Shown: positions 45,330-56,882 of the stretch, in pieces
How positions within the stretch are numbered: the stretch's first letter is position 1
Layout: each line of letters opens with the position of its first letter
Assembly: GCF_958298935.1 (NCBI RefSeq)
Contig: NC_084932.1
Location: forward strand, 12,999,501 to 13,063,500
Length of the DNA stretch: 64,000 nucleotides
Origin: Phragmites australis
Lineage: Eukaryota; Streptophyta; Magnoliopsida; Poales; Poaceae
Direction of reading: 5' to 3'
Program-made: the position numbers and the translations under genes
The notes under the pieces: model-generated
The model's input: the letters and a program-made list of their open reading frames with translations, nothing else
Database searches by the model: none
What the model was told of the DNA's origin: nothing

Positions 45330-47025
45330 TTGTACCTCAAGTTAGAATGAGTTCTAAATAAGAGGAAGATGTATATGAGATGTACAACTCTTATACCAAA
45401 AAGATTGGGTTTAGTATTAGAAAGAGTTACACAAGGTAGAGAGGAGATAAAACTATATATCTGAAGCATATAGTTTGCAGTAACAAGGAAAACGAGGTGC
45501 TCACTCATCATATGACACTTTGAAACAAAATATTATTACTAGGATGTCTTGTGATGCTCGTGTTCAATTCAATATTTGTTGAAAGGTAATTTGGACAGTG
45601 CAAAAGGTTACGCTCGAACACAATCATTATCTTGCTAGTCCAAACAATTCACACAAGTTGAGATCCCAAAGACGTATTATAGAGGTAGATAAACTAGTAA
45701 TTGGTCAAATACGAGAAGCTGGAATGAAGCCATCCCAAATGTATGAGTTTTTCAAGCAGTGGTATGGAGGAGCTGAAAATATACCTTTCTCGTGGATGGA
45801 TTGCAATAATCAGATTGGTCGTGAGCACAAGAAGTATTTGACATCCAATGATGCACAAATGCTACTGGAATACTTGAAGAATAAGCAAATAGAGGATCTT
45901 GCTTTTTTTATGCCATACAATTGGATGAGGAGGATAGTCGAATAGCTAATTTCTTCTAGGCAGATGGTCAGGCTATCATGTATTATGCATGCTTTGGTGA
46001 TGCCGTGTCGTTTGACACCACGTTTCAGACTAACAAGTTTGAAATGAATTTTGCTCCGCTCCTTAAAACCAACCATCATAAGTAGACAATTTTTTTAGGT
46101 TGCACTGTTATATAATGAAACTATTGAATCATTTGTTTGATTTTTCAACACATGTCTAACATCAATATCTGGCAAGCATCCTAGCACAATTTTTGTGGAT
46201 TAATGTGCTGCCATGTCAGTAGCAATTAGCTTTGTATTCCCATGTACAAGCCATCATCTTTGTTTGTGGCACATTTATATAAATGCAGCTAAACATTTTA
46301 GTCATATAATTGCTAAGCATCCTCAGTTTCTTGCTGAATTTAAGAGATGTGTCTACGAAGAAAGGTCAGTGACATACTTCAACAAGATATGGCATGAATT
46401 GTTAAGTAGGTATAAATTTGAGAACTCATGGATGAGTAACCTATATGATTTGCGGGAGAGTGGGCTGCTATCTTCTGTGACTCTTTTACTACTGATATGA
46501 CCTCAACTCAAAGGAGCGAAGGTATGAACAATACTTTTTAAGAAGAGGTTTCATAGAAAACTCAGTATTTCTGAACTCCTAGTAGAATGTGATAAGTGCG
46601 CTAATAGTCTCCGTGAAAATGAGTTGGATGCAGACTATAAGTCACGATACTCTAACCCAATTACTTATATCCGAGATTTACCTATGTTAAAGACTGCAGC
46701 TAAGTCATATACAAGGAGGCTATATTCAGATTTCGAGGAGCAATTTAAAGAGCAATTTTCATTCTCATCCAAGTTGTTACAAACTAATTGGGCAGTCATG
46801 ACTTACAAGGTTATGCCTATGAAATTTTAAGATGAAGCAATAGTTGTATTTAACTCTGAGGATATGACCATAACATGTTCTTGCAGGAAGTATGAATCCA
46901 TTGGTATGTATACATATTTTAAAATTACACTAGTTCACAATGCATCTTACTAAAAATTATTATGTCTTATAGGTCTATTGTGCAAGCATGCTCTGCGAGT
47001 CTTGAATATCAATGAACTTTTCGTC
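45330..47025 (+). pseudogene. FAR1/FHY3-like MULE transposase
   Basis: The FAR1 DNA-binding region (about 45355-45665) reads EDVYEMYNSYTKKIGFSIRK, IYLKHIVCSNKE, then VTLEHNHYLASPNNSHKLRS with the zinc-binding HNH-like end. The MULE core keeps the DDE residues: Asp in SFDTTFQTNKFEM (46014), Asp in FVD-CAAM (46198) and Glu in TSTQRSEGMN (46518). HHLCLWHIYINAAKH lies between the last two. The SWIM finger is CSC (46876-46884), then after an intron CKH (46981-46989). The family cuts and moves Mutator ends; domesticated relatives are light-signalling transcription factors. Stops (for example right after the second Asp, and at 45942) and frameshifts abolish the product. Confidence 0.82.
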
Positions 47026-48688
47026 TTGCCAAGTAAGTATATACTAAACAGGTGAACAAAATATGCAAAACGAGGGTTTTATTCTGAGAAACAAGGAAAC
47101 AGTGAGGGAACTTTGAGACCACATGCTGCACGTATCTCTCGAAAGGTGGCATCTGTTGTATTGAAGTGTTCAGTTTCGAAAGAATTTCTTGCTGATTTGG
47201 AGAACTCTATAGATACGTTGGACCTAGAAGCAGATAATTCACTAAGCCAAAGACCTACCAAATCTTATGGGGTTTCTTGAAGTTGTAATGAATGTACTGG
47301 AGATATATTAAAAGCTAAAGTATCAATTTGAGTTCCTCAGGTTATAAAAGGTCCAAAGACTAAAAGATCAATGAATGTACTTAAAAAAAAAGGGAGCAAT
47401 ACAAAGCCTACTAAGAAAAAGGTAGCGCAACCCATTTAAAATTTCCTTTTCCCATCGTATTCTTGCGTAGCTAGTAATAATTTTGTTTCGCTTTTACATG
47501 TCCAAATTGTAGGAGAAAATTCAATGAATGCCACAAATAACATACAAGGTGGAGAAGATCCAAAGCAATTGATTGTAAGAAACATTAACTACGCTCGTTG
47601 TTGTCTTACAATTACAGATTAACTTACATTTATTATGTTATAAATAATTTTGTATTTTGTTTATCACAGGTATCATTTGATGCTACTATCAGTATTAGTA
47701 TTACAATACCAAACTTTTCAGCCAATACGTATGGGGATTCTTCAACCAATGTTGCTCTTTTGATCCAACGAGGATACACAAGTTTTTTACTTGGAGTCGA
47801 TCAAGATGCCAGAGCATGGTCCACTACCAGAAAATTATATTTTGATGAAGTACCAAATTATGCAGCATTTAAGGAGTAGGCATTCTTCAATAAAGTTTGA
47901 TGGAACCTTGAAATTATAATTGTTTATTTGCACTATTTTCTGAAATTGTAATACACACGTTTCAGAAATAAACTAGATTCCAGCCTCAAACAGTCATTGA
48001 AATTGAAACTGTTCATTCGCTCCAGAACTGTTCATTTGCATTTTAATTGGAATTGAAATTGTAACGTTCATTTGCACTGTCGGTCAGTCTACATTGATAT
48101 TCAGACGAAATGCAACTATCAGTAGGTGAAAGCTGGGAATATGAGATACACCAGTTTATTCACAATGAATTGTCTCCTAATGTTACATCTGAAGATATTT
48201 TGGATCAACAAGAGAACATGTCAACCACAACCTATGATCCATAAATCTTTACAATTATCATCCATAACTCTTTACAATACATATACACAAAACTCCCTAT
48301 AATCTCTCTTTATCTTTTATTGATGACACCCAATTGCCTGTTGAACATGAGCATACAATTGATGAAATCCAAGTTCCTGTGGACCCCAATGTCCAGAAGC
48401 AGCAGTCCCCTTCTCTCGTGATGCATCTAGCATGGTCTGTAGTGTATGATGGAGTCAGTATGCCTGAAAACCATTCACCACGGGCAGCGAGATGAAAGCA
48501 ATCATTAAAATCACAGAATTGTACTGTAGTCATACCAATCAGACAGGGAGGAAAAAGAAGATGAATTTCTCGTTGCAGTCATATCCATCTTCTATCCCAA
48601 GCAATCATTACAATCACAAAATTGATTTAGAGCAGTAAGATCGGTTAACACAAATTTCGACCGGTAACGGTCGAATTTTGAAACCCTA
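47026..48688 (+). other. MULE 3' region, fragmentary C-terminal exons
   Basis: 47080-47280 encodes PHAARISRKVASVVLKCSVS and later acidic text, fitting the variable C-terminus after a SWIM finger. 47598-47879 is an open 93-codon frame without a domain (VSFDATISISITIPNFSANT). The rest to the right inverted repeat is AT-rich with no gene. Confidence 0.45.
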
Positions 48689-48796
48689 CTTTGTGCTCCA
48701 GACAGCTCGCTCGGTCTGGTGCTTTGAGTTTGTCTGATGCGCACACGTGGCTGCAATCGAGACGGCCTGTGCAGTACGACACCAGAGAATTTTTTC
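48689..48796 (-). repeat. Right terminal inverted repeat of the MULE
   Basis: Reverse-strand match to 44440-44565. The outer end is at 48796, 144 bp upstream of the ATG of the DUF724 gene. MULE ends often carry promoter activity, so this repeat may act as its upstream region. Confidence 0.85.
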
Positions 48797-48940
48797 CCCC
48801 AAAACCCACACCTCCCTACCCTATCCATCGTCGTCTCCGCCCTCCGCCAGACTGCCACCCTCTCACAATCCCACGAACGCACTCCAAGAACCGCGCGAGC
48901 GCGAGAAGCAGCGGCCTCGCTTGCTCTGCCACGAGCTCCG
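48797..48940 (+). promoter_or_regulatory. 5' leader of the DUF724 gene next to the MULE end
   Basis: Pyrimidine-rich, GC-rich leader (cacacctccctaccctatcc and similar). No TATA box lies between the MULE end and the ATG, so the native core promoter is upstream of 44430 on the far side of the insertion, or transcription starts in the MULE repeat. Confidence 0.5.
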
Positions 48941-51900
48941 ATGGGGCGTGCCCGCCCCAGGAGGCGGCACCGGACCCGCGTGGACCTGGGGGAGGAAGAG
49001 CCTGCCCTCTTCCCGCTCGGCGCTGAGGTGGAGGTGCGCAGCGACGACCTCGGATTCGTCGGCTCCTTCTACGAGGCCACCATCGCCGGGTACCACCCCA
49101 GCGGCCGCGGGTACGTGGTAGCCTACTCCACGCTTACGAGACGGGAGGACGGTGGGTCGCCGCTCCGGGAGCACGCCGCCGCGGAGGACGTGCGCCCGCG
49201 GCCCCCCGCGCCGCACGCGGACGAGCCGCCGCGGAACTTGGCGATGCACGAGATGGTGGAGGCGTTCCACAACGAGGGGTGGTGGGCCGGCGTCATCTGC
49301 GCCGTGCCGCCGGAGCTGATGGCGCTGGCGGGGGACGGGGAGCGGCGGCCGCGGCGGGTGTACACGGTATGCTTCCCGACGTCGCGGGAGGTGCTGGAGT
49401 TCGAGGAGACGGCGCTACGCCCCCGCCGCCTTTTTCGGGGCGAGCGGTGGGTCCCAGCTGCAGAGGCTGTAAGCAGGCTGCCTCCTCCTACTTGGGACAC
49501 TTGGAGAAAGAATATATGTTGTGCATGTCTACAATGCTAAATTCTTTTTTTTGGTTAAATTGTGCTAAAAGATTTGTCTTTTCAAGTGCATAAATTGGAA
49601 TGCTACTAAATGGAACGTGTAATTGTATTTTTTTGGCTGTCTAAGATTTAACTAGGTACACACTGAAAATTCGTCATTTAATTTTGTTGTTATTTGGTTC
49701 ATACTGCAAATTTGTGATTTCAGCGTGCCTTGATAATAAGGAAGTTGACATAGCGCGGTCATCGCTGTGCGAGCTCCCCATACATGTACATTTGAGTCAA
49801 ACGAACAGTTTGTTGGCTAAGATAATCAATGTTTAATTGTAAAACTGCTTGCTGAAGTTTCTTAGAAAATGATGATTTGAATCATTTGACTTGGTGAGAA
49901 TTTGGGGTCCCGAAAAATAGAATAATAGTTCCCAAAAGTTGTGAGCTTGAGTTTAGGATAGTTTTAAAATGTAAAGCACCTTGAGTTATAAATTTACTTA
50001 CTCCTTTGTAGTTCACAGTTTGGTGATTATACTGAGTTACAAAACAGTGGCAAATTCATGTGAGAGTGTGTAGGCTTGCCTTTTTTTTGGCAAGTGGAGA
50101 AAATACACCATTGATAAGATCAATCTGTAGAATAGGTTGTAATGGCAGTTTAGATGAACTCCCAGGCTTTTTTGATTGAGAATCTGAGATGGAATGTGTG
50201 AAGAGTTGAATTAGAGCTAACAGAAAGTACTTTGTAATCACAAAAAGGAAGGTAAAGCATTGTAAATTTGTAATCACAATTGCCACTAACTTTGTGTGTT
50301 ATTGCTGATATCCTACTGTACGTTTCTGATTCTCTTGTCAAGGGCAGGCAAATGAAAGTCCAATGTTCAGAGAGGGAAGCCAAGTTGAAGTGAGTGTGTC
50401 TGCAAAAACTTTGATTCTCTTGTCACGGGCAGGCGAGTACTGGAATCCCGCTATTGTTCAGAAAGTAATTGGTGCTACAAGTTTCTTAGTACAGTATAGA
50501 CATGTCAGAGAGCATGGGGAACTGACTACTGAGATTCTAGATTCTCAATATATTCGACCAGCATGAAACATTATTCTTATGGACTCTAAGTATAGATTTC
50601 CTCCATCTTCTCATGTGGAGGTCTTTCATGAAGTTAGCTGGTGGCCTGGTGTTATTTTGGAGGTTTTGGATGATAAATATATCAAGAAATATGTTGTTAA
50701 AATTAAGAGCCGTGAGACAGACTTGGATGATGTGGAATATGCGGATGTATTGACAGTTGAACATACACAGCTGAGGCCACATTATGATTGGGATGGTAAA
50801 AAATGGGTGCGGCACTTAACAGAGGTGCACATAATGCATATTCTGTTGTCTTCTATCAAATTTGTTGTGTCTTTTTTTTAATGAATGATTGAATGCTCTA
50901 AAATTTTGCCATATTATGCATTATTTTTACATGACAGCATCAATTGATTGTTAGCTTAGTTTCAACCTCAAGGAGCAGAAATCTTAAATAAAAATCTACT
51001 TCGTGCACTGTTTGAAAATTGCAGACCAACATAAACGATAGACTTCCAGTTTCCTAGTTCTATGGCGTTATGTGCAGGGCTACTGTTCACACCACGGCAG
51101 CAGCAGGACTTCATATTAGGATTTATATATTCGGTTTGTTAGTTTGAATCAGATTCAGTTAGAGATAAGATTAGAGATCGGTTAGTTTAAATCATATAAG
51201 AGTTAGAGATAAGATTAGATATAAGTTAGAGTTGGATTTGAATGAGGTCTTTGTAGGCCTATATAAGGCACACGGCTACCACCCTTTGTAATCAAGCAAA
51301 GAAGAATTAATCTAGTCTCCCTAAATATTCTGCATCCTCAATCTATGGTTTAATCCCTCCCCTAGCAGCCGATGGCTCCCAACGAATAATTATCCTATAA
51401 TATAGTGTACTGATGTGTTTTCCCCTGTATTTATTTTGTGGATCAAGATTATCTCTATGATGATGTCTTGCCCTTTCCATTTCAGAAACCTGTTAATATA
51501 AGGCCTCCATTAAATTCCCAGAAAAGGCCAATTTCTGCTGCCTTGGCATCAGGCAATGGCATCGATGAAATTCCTGCATTGGCATCATGTAATGACAGTG
51601 AAAAAATTGCTGCCTTCGCATCGTGTAATGACAGCGACAAAATCAGAGATACAACTGGCTCTTATCTTAACAAAAAGGTGAAGAATGAAGATGTAATATT
51701 AGGACCAGTTTGCCCTGACTTATCGGTATGTAATGAAAACGAAAATGTCCAGCCTAAAACCAGCTCTTATCTTGAAGATGGGGTGAAGAAACAAAATTCA
51801 GTTTTGGCATTAAAGTCCTTCACAGCTATCAGTGACAGGCTTTGGCCATTTGATGTATGATCCTAAACTTTGTCTAAGTAGTCAACTTCAACTATCATCT

Positions 51901-54278
51901 CCTCGGATGATTGCAATGCCCTCTATACCACAGACTGGAAAGTTTCAAGCTTCCTTGTTTGGAGCATTTGGACAGCTAAGACCTCTCCCGCAGGGCCCGG
52001 TTTTAGGAATACAATCACTTAACCCAGATTTTGGTAACATTGGAGGATCGAAAAGAGCATTTACTGATCAGGAAAAGCAATCAGCTGATATAGGTTATTA
52101 TCTGATGCCTGGTGCTGAACAGAACATCAGTGCTGGATCATTTATTGGAACTGATCTGTCCAGAAAAAGAAAGGAGTGTGCTTCTTTTCCGACACGAGAG
52201 ACACGAGAGGGACTACGACAGAACCCTGAAATTGTCAGTTTTAAAATTAGTGCATTCTCGAGTCTTTCAAATTTAGTGCTATGATTGATAAGTTTTTTAT
52301 TTTTTATTCCTCTTACATTAATAGATGCTGACAAGGAAAAGGATAGTAGATAAAAACATTGAGGAAACCAGCAAGAGTGTAGCTATCTCTGAAAAGCATA
52401 AGTTTTGTACCACTAATTTTCCACGCTACATAAGACTCTACAATTAGCTAACTACGCAAATTTCACAGCAACCAAATCAAAGAATGATGGTGACAATGAA
52501 CTGCCTTATGACGCAACTCCTGGCTCTGACGCAACTCCTGGCTCTGGAGTACTTTCGGAAACAAATACAGTGTCTAGCATTGACCCAACGCCACTAAAGG
52601 ACAATAAAGGTATGTGTATTGCTATTGCAGATATGTCAGTAGCATCTTCACTATATACTTATGCTTCGATACTGACGCATTCCGTTTTTTCAGGTTCACA
52701 GGAAAGAAGTGTTTTTACGAGGGAAAGTAGCATTGTTGATGAGATCATACCTAGTGGACTACCGATTGGAACAGATGAACTTCAGCAAGGGGATTATATT
52801 GGGGCACTAAGATCTGGTGCAATCAAAGTTAGCGTATTGATTGAGAATTCGGTGCTAGCTGTCACTTCAATATTTGATAAACCTGGGGTTGCGAATGTGT
52901 TTCCTTCTGATTCATCAACTCAATTTGGAAACAAAGAAACCGTCGCTGGAAAGTCTGCAATAATAATGGAGAAAAACATTCGTGATGAATTTTTTCAGCA
53001 GTCTTTGGTTATTGCTGATGATGCTAATGTTGATTTGCTGCCTTCAGCAGAGAGTTGTGGAACTACTGGGGATGATCGCTAGCTTTGTAAAGATAACATG
53101 GAGGCCATGGTGAAGTGCACCACAAGTGGTGATGTTCGAACTGAAAATGTGTCTAGTATGTCTCTGGGTGTGTTCAGTGGTGTGGCTCCGAATCTGTTTA
53201 CATCCAGTGAGAATTGCGAGGCTAACAAGGAGGATGGTATGGGCAAGGCACATCATCAAGGAAACACTAGTAATATGCTTGAAATTGAGCATGCCAGTGC
53301 TGATGGTGACATAATTATGACGCAAAGTTCAACAAAGAAATTTTCAGCTAATGAACAACACGGAGTGTCACAACAGAATCACAGTTCACCTATGGTAGAG
53401 TATGCAGCCGAAAGTAGCCAATCCATGGATAAATCAGCATTAACTCAGTTGTCTTCTGTTGATATGAGCAACTCCACTGAAGCAGAACATGGAAATAGAT
53501 TGACTGTACCTAAAGATGATGAGATTACGCCAATGTCCAAGTACATTCCTAGCAGAACACATGACTGTTGCCGCCCCTTGTTACAGAGATCTCTAGTTAT
53601 CCGTGAGAACATCATAGCGGATCAACCTTCAGAATCCTTGGGTGTGGAGAATCTTCCATTTGTTAAGACCTCCCTGATGTGGGCACAGATTGAGGCAATA
53701 GAAATATTCAGTAAAGTGCTGCAGCGACCAAGTTTTCATCAGTTCCAGCAGCATGTTCCAGAACTCCGTGAAGGAATGGCATTAGGTTTGATGCTCTCCT
53801 TCGCCAGTTTAGCAGAAAGCATTAAGAGGCTGAATATTCATGATGATAATTCACTGTTCGAAGAGAAGATGAAGGGCGTTTCTACATTGGAAGCACGTGG
53901 CTTGATGTGAGTCACCTGCAATCACGGTTGGAAACACTGCTCCACATAAAGAATGGCTGCGCTGAGCTACAGGATGCGATTAAAAAGTTGCAGGAGAAGA
54001 TTGCTCACAAAGAAATTGATGACTGTCAGCTTGGTGCGCAAATTGGCATGTTAAATACGACTATTTGCCAGCTTGATCTGCACGCTTCCCTCTTCCGCTG
54101 CATAATTCAGTCTGCTGTTTCACAGAAGATCAACCATACGTTGGAGATCTCAATGCTCAAAACAGAAGCCAGCGAGCTTGAGCGATCATACCTCTCTGCT
54201 GAGCAGCGCTTCAGAGTGTCGTTGCAGCACCGTGGTGAGCCTCCTCGCAGAAATCTATCCGCCATATTATGCATGTAG
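48941..54278 (+). pseudogene. Agenet/DUF724 domain protein gene, five exons, disrupted
   Basis: Exons are inferred at 48941-49468, 50348-50824, 51486-52233, 52325-52609 and 52694-54278, all with GT-AG introns. Exons 1-2 encode four Agenet (Tudor-like) repeats: LFPLGAEVEVRSDDLGFVGS, EMVEAFHNEGWWAGVICAV, FREGSQVEVSVS and HVEVFHEVSWWPGVILEVL. Exon 5 ends in the DUF724 domain: SLMWAQIEAIEIFSKVLQRP, LREGMALGLMLSFASLAESI and DVSHLQSRLETLL, then a coiled coil. Plant DUF724 proteins are thought to read histone marks or scaffold in the nucleus. Lesions: TGA at 50564 (Arg expected), frameshift near 51828, probable frame change near 52440, TAG at 53080 and one base lost near 53902. Exon borders and the middle are intact, so decay is recent or these are assembly errors. 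The ATG at 48941 was chosen because the first Agenet strand follows soon after it. Confidence 0.85.
51065..51400 (+). mobile_element. Probable solo LTR in DUF724 intron 2
   Basis: A compact block has repeated 'gttagagataagattaga' (51158, 51198), a TATA box in 'ggcctatataaggcacacgg' (51258), and the tail 'ttgtaatcaagcaaagaag'. This is the layout of a short copia LTR promoter and leader. No internal sequence accompanies it. Exact ends and target duplication were not resolved. Confidence 0.45.
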
Positions 54279-55066
54279 TTAAGGAGTAGTTAGTATTAAG
54301 TACCTGGAGAACACCCAGGTTTTTTGTGTATATAGTTCCTGGCTCGTACTGATGGACCTTCTGCCTGTTATTTTTCTGGTTCTGCCCTGGTATTTAGTGT
54401 TGCACCTGCACGTTATGCAGAATATCACGCATCATATGCTCTCAGGTGAAGGTTTGGGTTGTATTTTGCATGTGTACTGCTTGCTAGTAATGATATCAAG
54501 CTAAGCACTTTGTCCAGGCTGTGACGCACAAAACCTGGTCGATCTTTCAGGATTGCAGAGCAGGTGGTGTTAAGTGAATGTTCTGATTGTGTACATATTT
54601 GAATGACAGCAAACTAGCGCGTCTAGGAAAACGGAGTTGTTCTGTAGGGTTGTTTGGGGAATTATACGTTTCAAAACCCATTGGATTGGATCTAAAGATG
54701 AACTAATTTCCGTACCATTCTGAAAGGATTGTCTGAGCATTGTATCTATTCATACAAGCCTATAGAATGCACCTCAGGAGAAGAGCTGCATAGTTCGGAA
54801 CGAATTCAATTTATGACTATGAGAACCTAAACTATCAACATCCGCCAAATCATTTGGTTAAAACCGCAGCACCAGAATTGGCTTAACGGACATCGTACCA
54901 AGATGGCATTTGCCATAACACACTACGACGTTGAGATTCGGCTGATGGATACTGTCGTAACACATTCTGTCAATTGAAATACCATTTTTTGAGGTTTGTA
55001 GGGAGAAAATCTCAAGTATGTTCTACCTCATCATGGAGTTGCCCCCGGGGCGGGGGAGGGGGGAGG
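54279..55066. other. 3' untranslated region and spacer
   Basis: Begins with the DUF724 3' end (tail region to about 54550). Then comes spacer with no gene, ending in a G-rich run (cggggcgggggaggggggagg) at 55044-55066. Confidence 0.45.
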
Positions 55067-55557
55067 TGTATTGTCAGGCCTCAAAACCTCAAAAGTTCAG
55101 AGAAGAGTTCAGCTTTCTGAACCCGCGTTGGCTGAGGAGGAAATCAGCTCTGGGAATAACTCTTGGTCGACTTCACTTGGCGCGCAATAAGCCTACTGAC
55201 GTTCATTGATGGAGAACCCGACGGCATCCGTCAAAACTTTCTTATTACCGCATTAATCTCCCGCCTATGTAATTAAGCAGTGCTAAGACTTGTTTAAGCT
55301 TTGATTAAGAGACTTGTAATCAATTATTAACCTGTATGATTTGGATTCTGTTAAACTGAATGGGGGTGGATATATAAGCCTCCCAGTAATAGAGATTACT
55401 CATTGATCGGGTATTTTCATATGGTAAATAGTATATTCGGTAGAATCTTAGGGTTGTTCGTGTTCTTCCCCAATTCCCGATCGCTTCTTCCAAATCTTCC
55501 ACCAAATTCGATCATAATCCATATACTCATCGAGTCCTAACGATATGGGGCTTGACA
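55067..55557 (+). repeat. 5' LTR of a Ty3/gypsy element, ~491 bp
   Basis: Opens TGTATTGTCAGGCC after a G-rich run and closes ..cttgaca. It is followed two bases later by a primer-binding site. The internal TATA box is 'gtggatatataagcctcc' (about 55366). The start is inferred from the TG and the length; no second LTR is present to confirm it. Confidence 0.6.
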
Positions 55558-55559
55558 AC

Positions 55560-55571
55560 GGGTATCAGAGC
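55560..55571 (+). promoter_or_regulatory. Primer-binding site (initiator tRNA-Met type)
   Basis: 'gggtatcagagc' differs by one base from the plant consensus tggtatcagagc complementary to the initiator Met tRNA 3' end. It lies directly after the LTR. Confidence 0.8.
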
Positions 55572-55871
55572 GCAAACGCTCCTCGGATCCAATTGGTGGG
55601 AATCGATTAAATACTCAGGTTGTGCGGCTGGTCTGCACGTGAAATCTCGAGGTGGCTTGGTCGATTCATCGCCGGTGAAGATGGTGGTGAGCTAGATTCA
55701 GGCTAAGGTTGCACGACAAGTTCGTGCATAAAATTCCTGGTGCCGATCTCTAGCTCTGGCGGCGGGAGACCCGGAAGAGGCTTATAGCGAGATATTGCAT
55801 CTCCTACTGTCCTATCAGGCCAGTGAGTGGAAGAGATATCACAACGATCTGAGAAGTTGGAGTTCTAGAAG

Positions 55872-56880
55872 ATGAGTTCAGGTGGAGATGAAGCTCGGAG
55901 TCTTGAGATCAAGAATTTGAAGAAGGAGGTTGCAGATCTGAGAGGCCTGAGATAAGATCTTGCTGAAATCAAGCAATTGCTGTTGTTTCGTGGAGAGAGG
56001 GAAATGGCCTTCAACAGAACAAATGAGGAACATCTCAGGGGGGCACCAAGTGGTGATCAAGTTCCAAGTTCTAGTAATGGTCCACCTAATACTTCCACAT
56101 CTCGATTTCCTTCAGTTTACTACTCAGCAGTGCCTGAGGCTATAAATACACACATGTCACAAAGTCCTTGTTCAATTGCGTTGCATGTATACACTGCACC
56201 TGTAATTACCACTACTAGATCCCTTAGTGCTGGTAGACATCCCTGCTTACTGCAATATAATCCATATGGCCTTGGAAATTCACCATCTGGGGGGAGTTCA
56301 TAGGATGGGTAGAGGACAACCACCATATACTGGAGTACAAATATCTGAGGAAAACAGAAATCATAGTGGTGCACATTATGCAGAAGCAGTTATTAAGGGG
56401 CCTAGGCTGCAGATTTCTCCTTTTGGGGGTGAAAACCCTGCTGGGTGGCTGAGGCATTGTGAACATTTTTTTTTTAGATTACTGGAACCCTATATGAGCA
56501 ATGGGTCAATGTAGCCACATCACACTTCTCTGGGAAAGCAGAAACTTGGTTTGTTGTGTTAGGAATTCCATGGCAGCTCATTAATTGGGATCAGCTAAGT
56601 AGAATGGTGCAAAGGTCGTTTCTCTGTGATGGGGATCCATGAAGCAGCGGCAAAGTTTCAGAACTTGAAACAAGAAGGAACTGTGAGCCAATACTTTTGA
56701 GGAATGCATGGCCAATCTTAAGAGGGACACCCTTATTTGCAGGAAACTTTCTTTTTGAGTTGCTTTATTGGAGAGCTCAAGAGTCATAGCCAACACCAAG
56801 TTACCTGTCACCAACCAGGAAACTTGTTGGAAGCATATTGGTATGCCAACCATATTGAACAAGCCGATAGCTATAGGAAA
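55872..56880 (+). pseudogene. Gypsy gag remnant
   Basis: From the ATG at 55872: MSSGGDEARSLEIKNLKKEV, a coiled N-terminus. Then across frames come ISPFGGENPAGWLRHCEHFF, LYEQWVNVATSHFSGKAETW and LINWDQLSRMVQRSF, the usual capsid core of plant gypsy elements. A stop near 55954 and frameshifts near 56300 and 56470 break it. Confidence 0.7.
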
Positions 56881-56882
56881 CC

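Larger units (their letters stand above)
44440..48796 (+). mobile_element. Mutator-like element with FAR1-type transposase, 4.36 kb
   Basis: Inverted ends begin gaaaaaattctctggtgtc at 44440 and, in reverse, at 48796. They run about 110-125 bp at roughly 90% likeness. Flanks caccaaaatc (44430-44439) and ccccaaaacc (48797-48806) match at 8 of 10 positions, as expected of an eroded Mutator target duplication (9-10 bp). The transposase remnant on the plus strand has FAR1, MULE and SWIM domains. The right end lies in the leader of the DUF724 gene. Confidence 0.82.

Noticed and set aside
48747..49500. Alternative frames on both strands over DUF724 exon 1
   Set aside because: GC-rich first-exon shadows; only the frame with ATG at 48941 carries Agenet motifs and joins exon 2 in phase.
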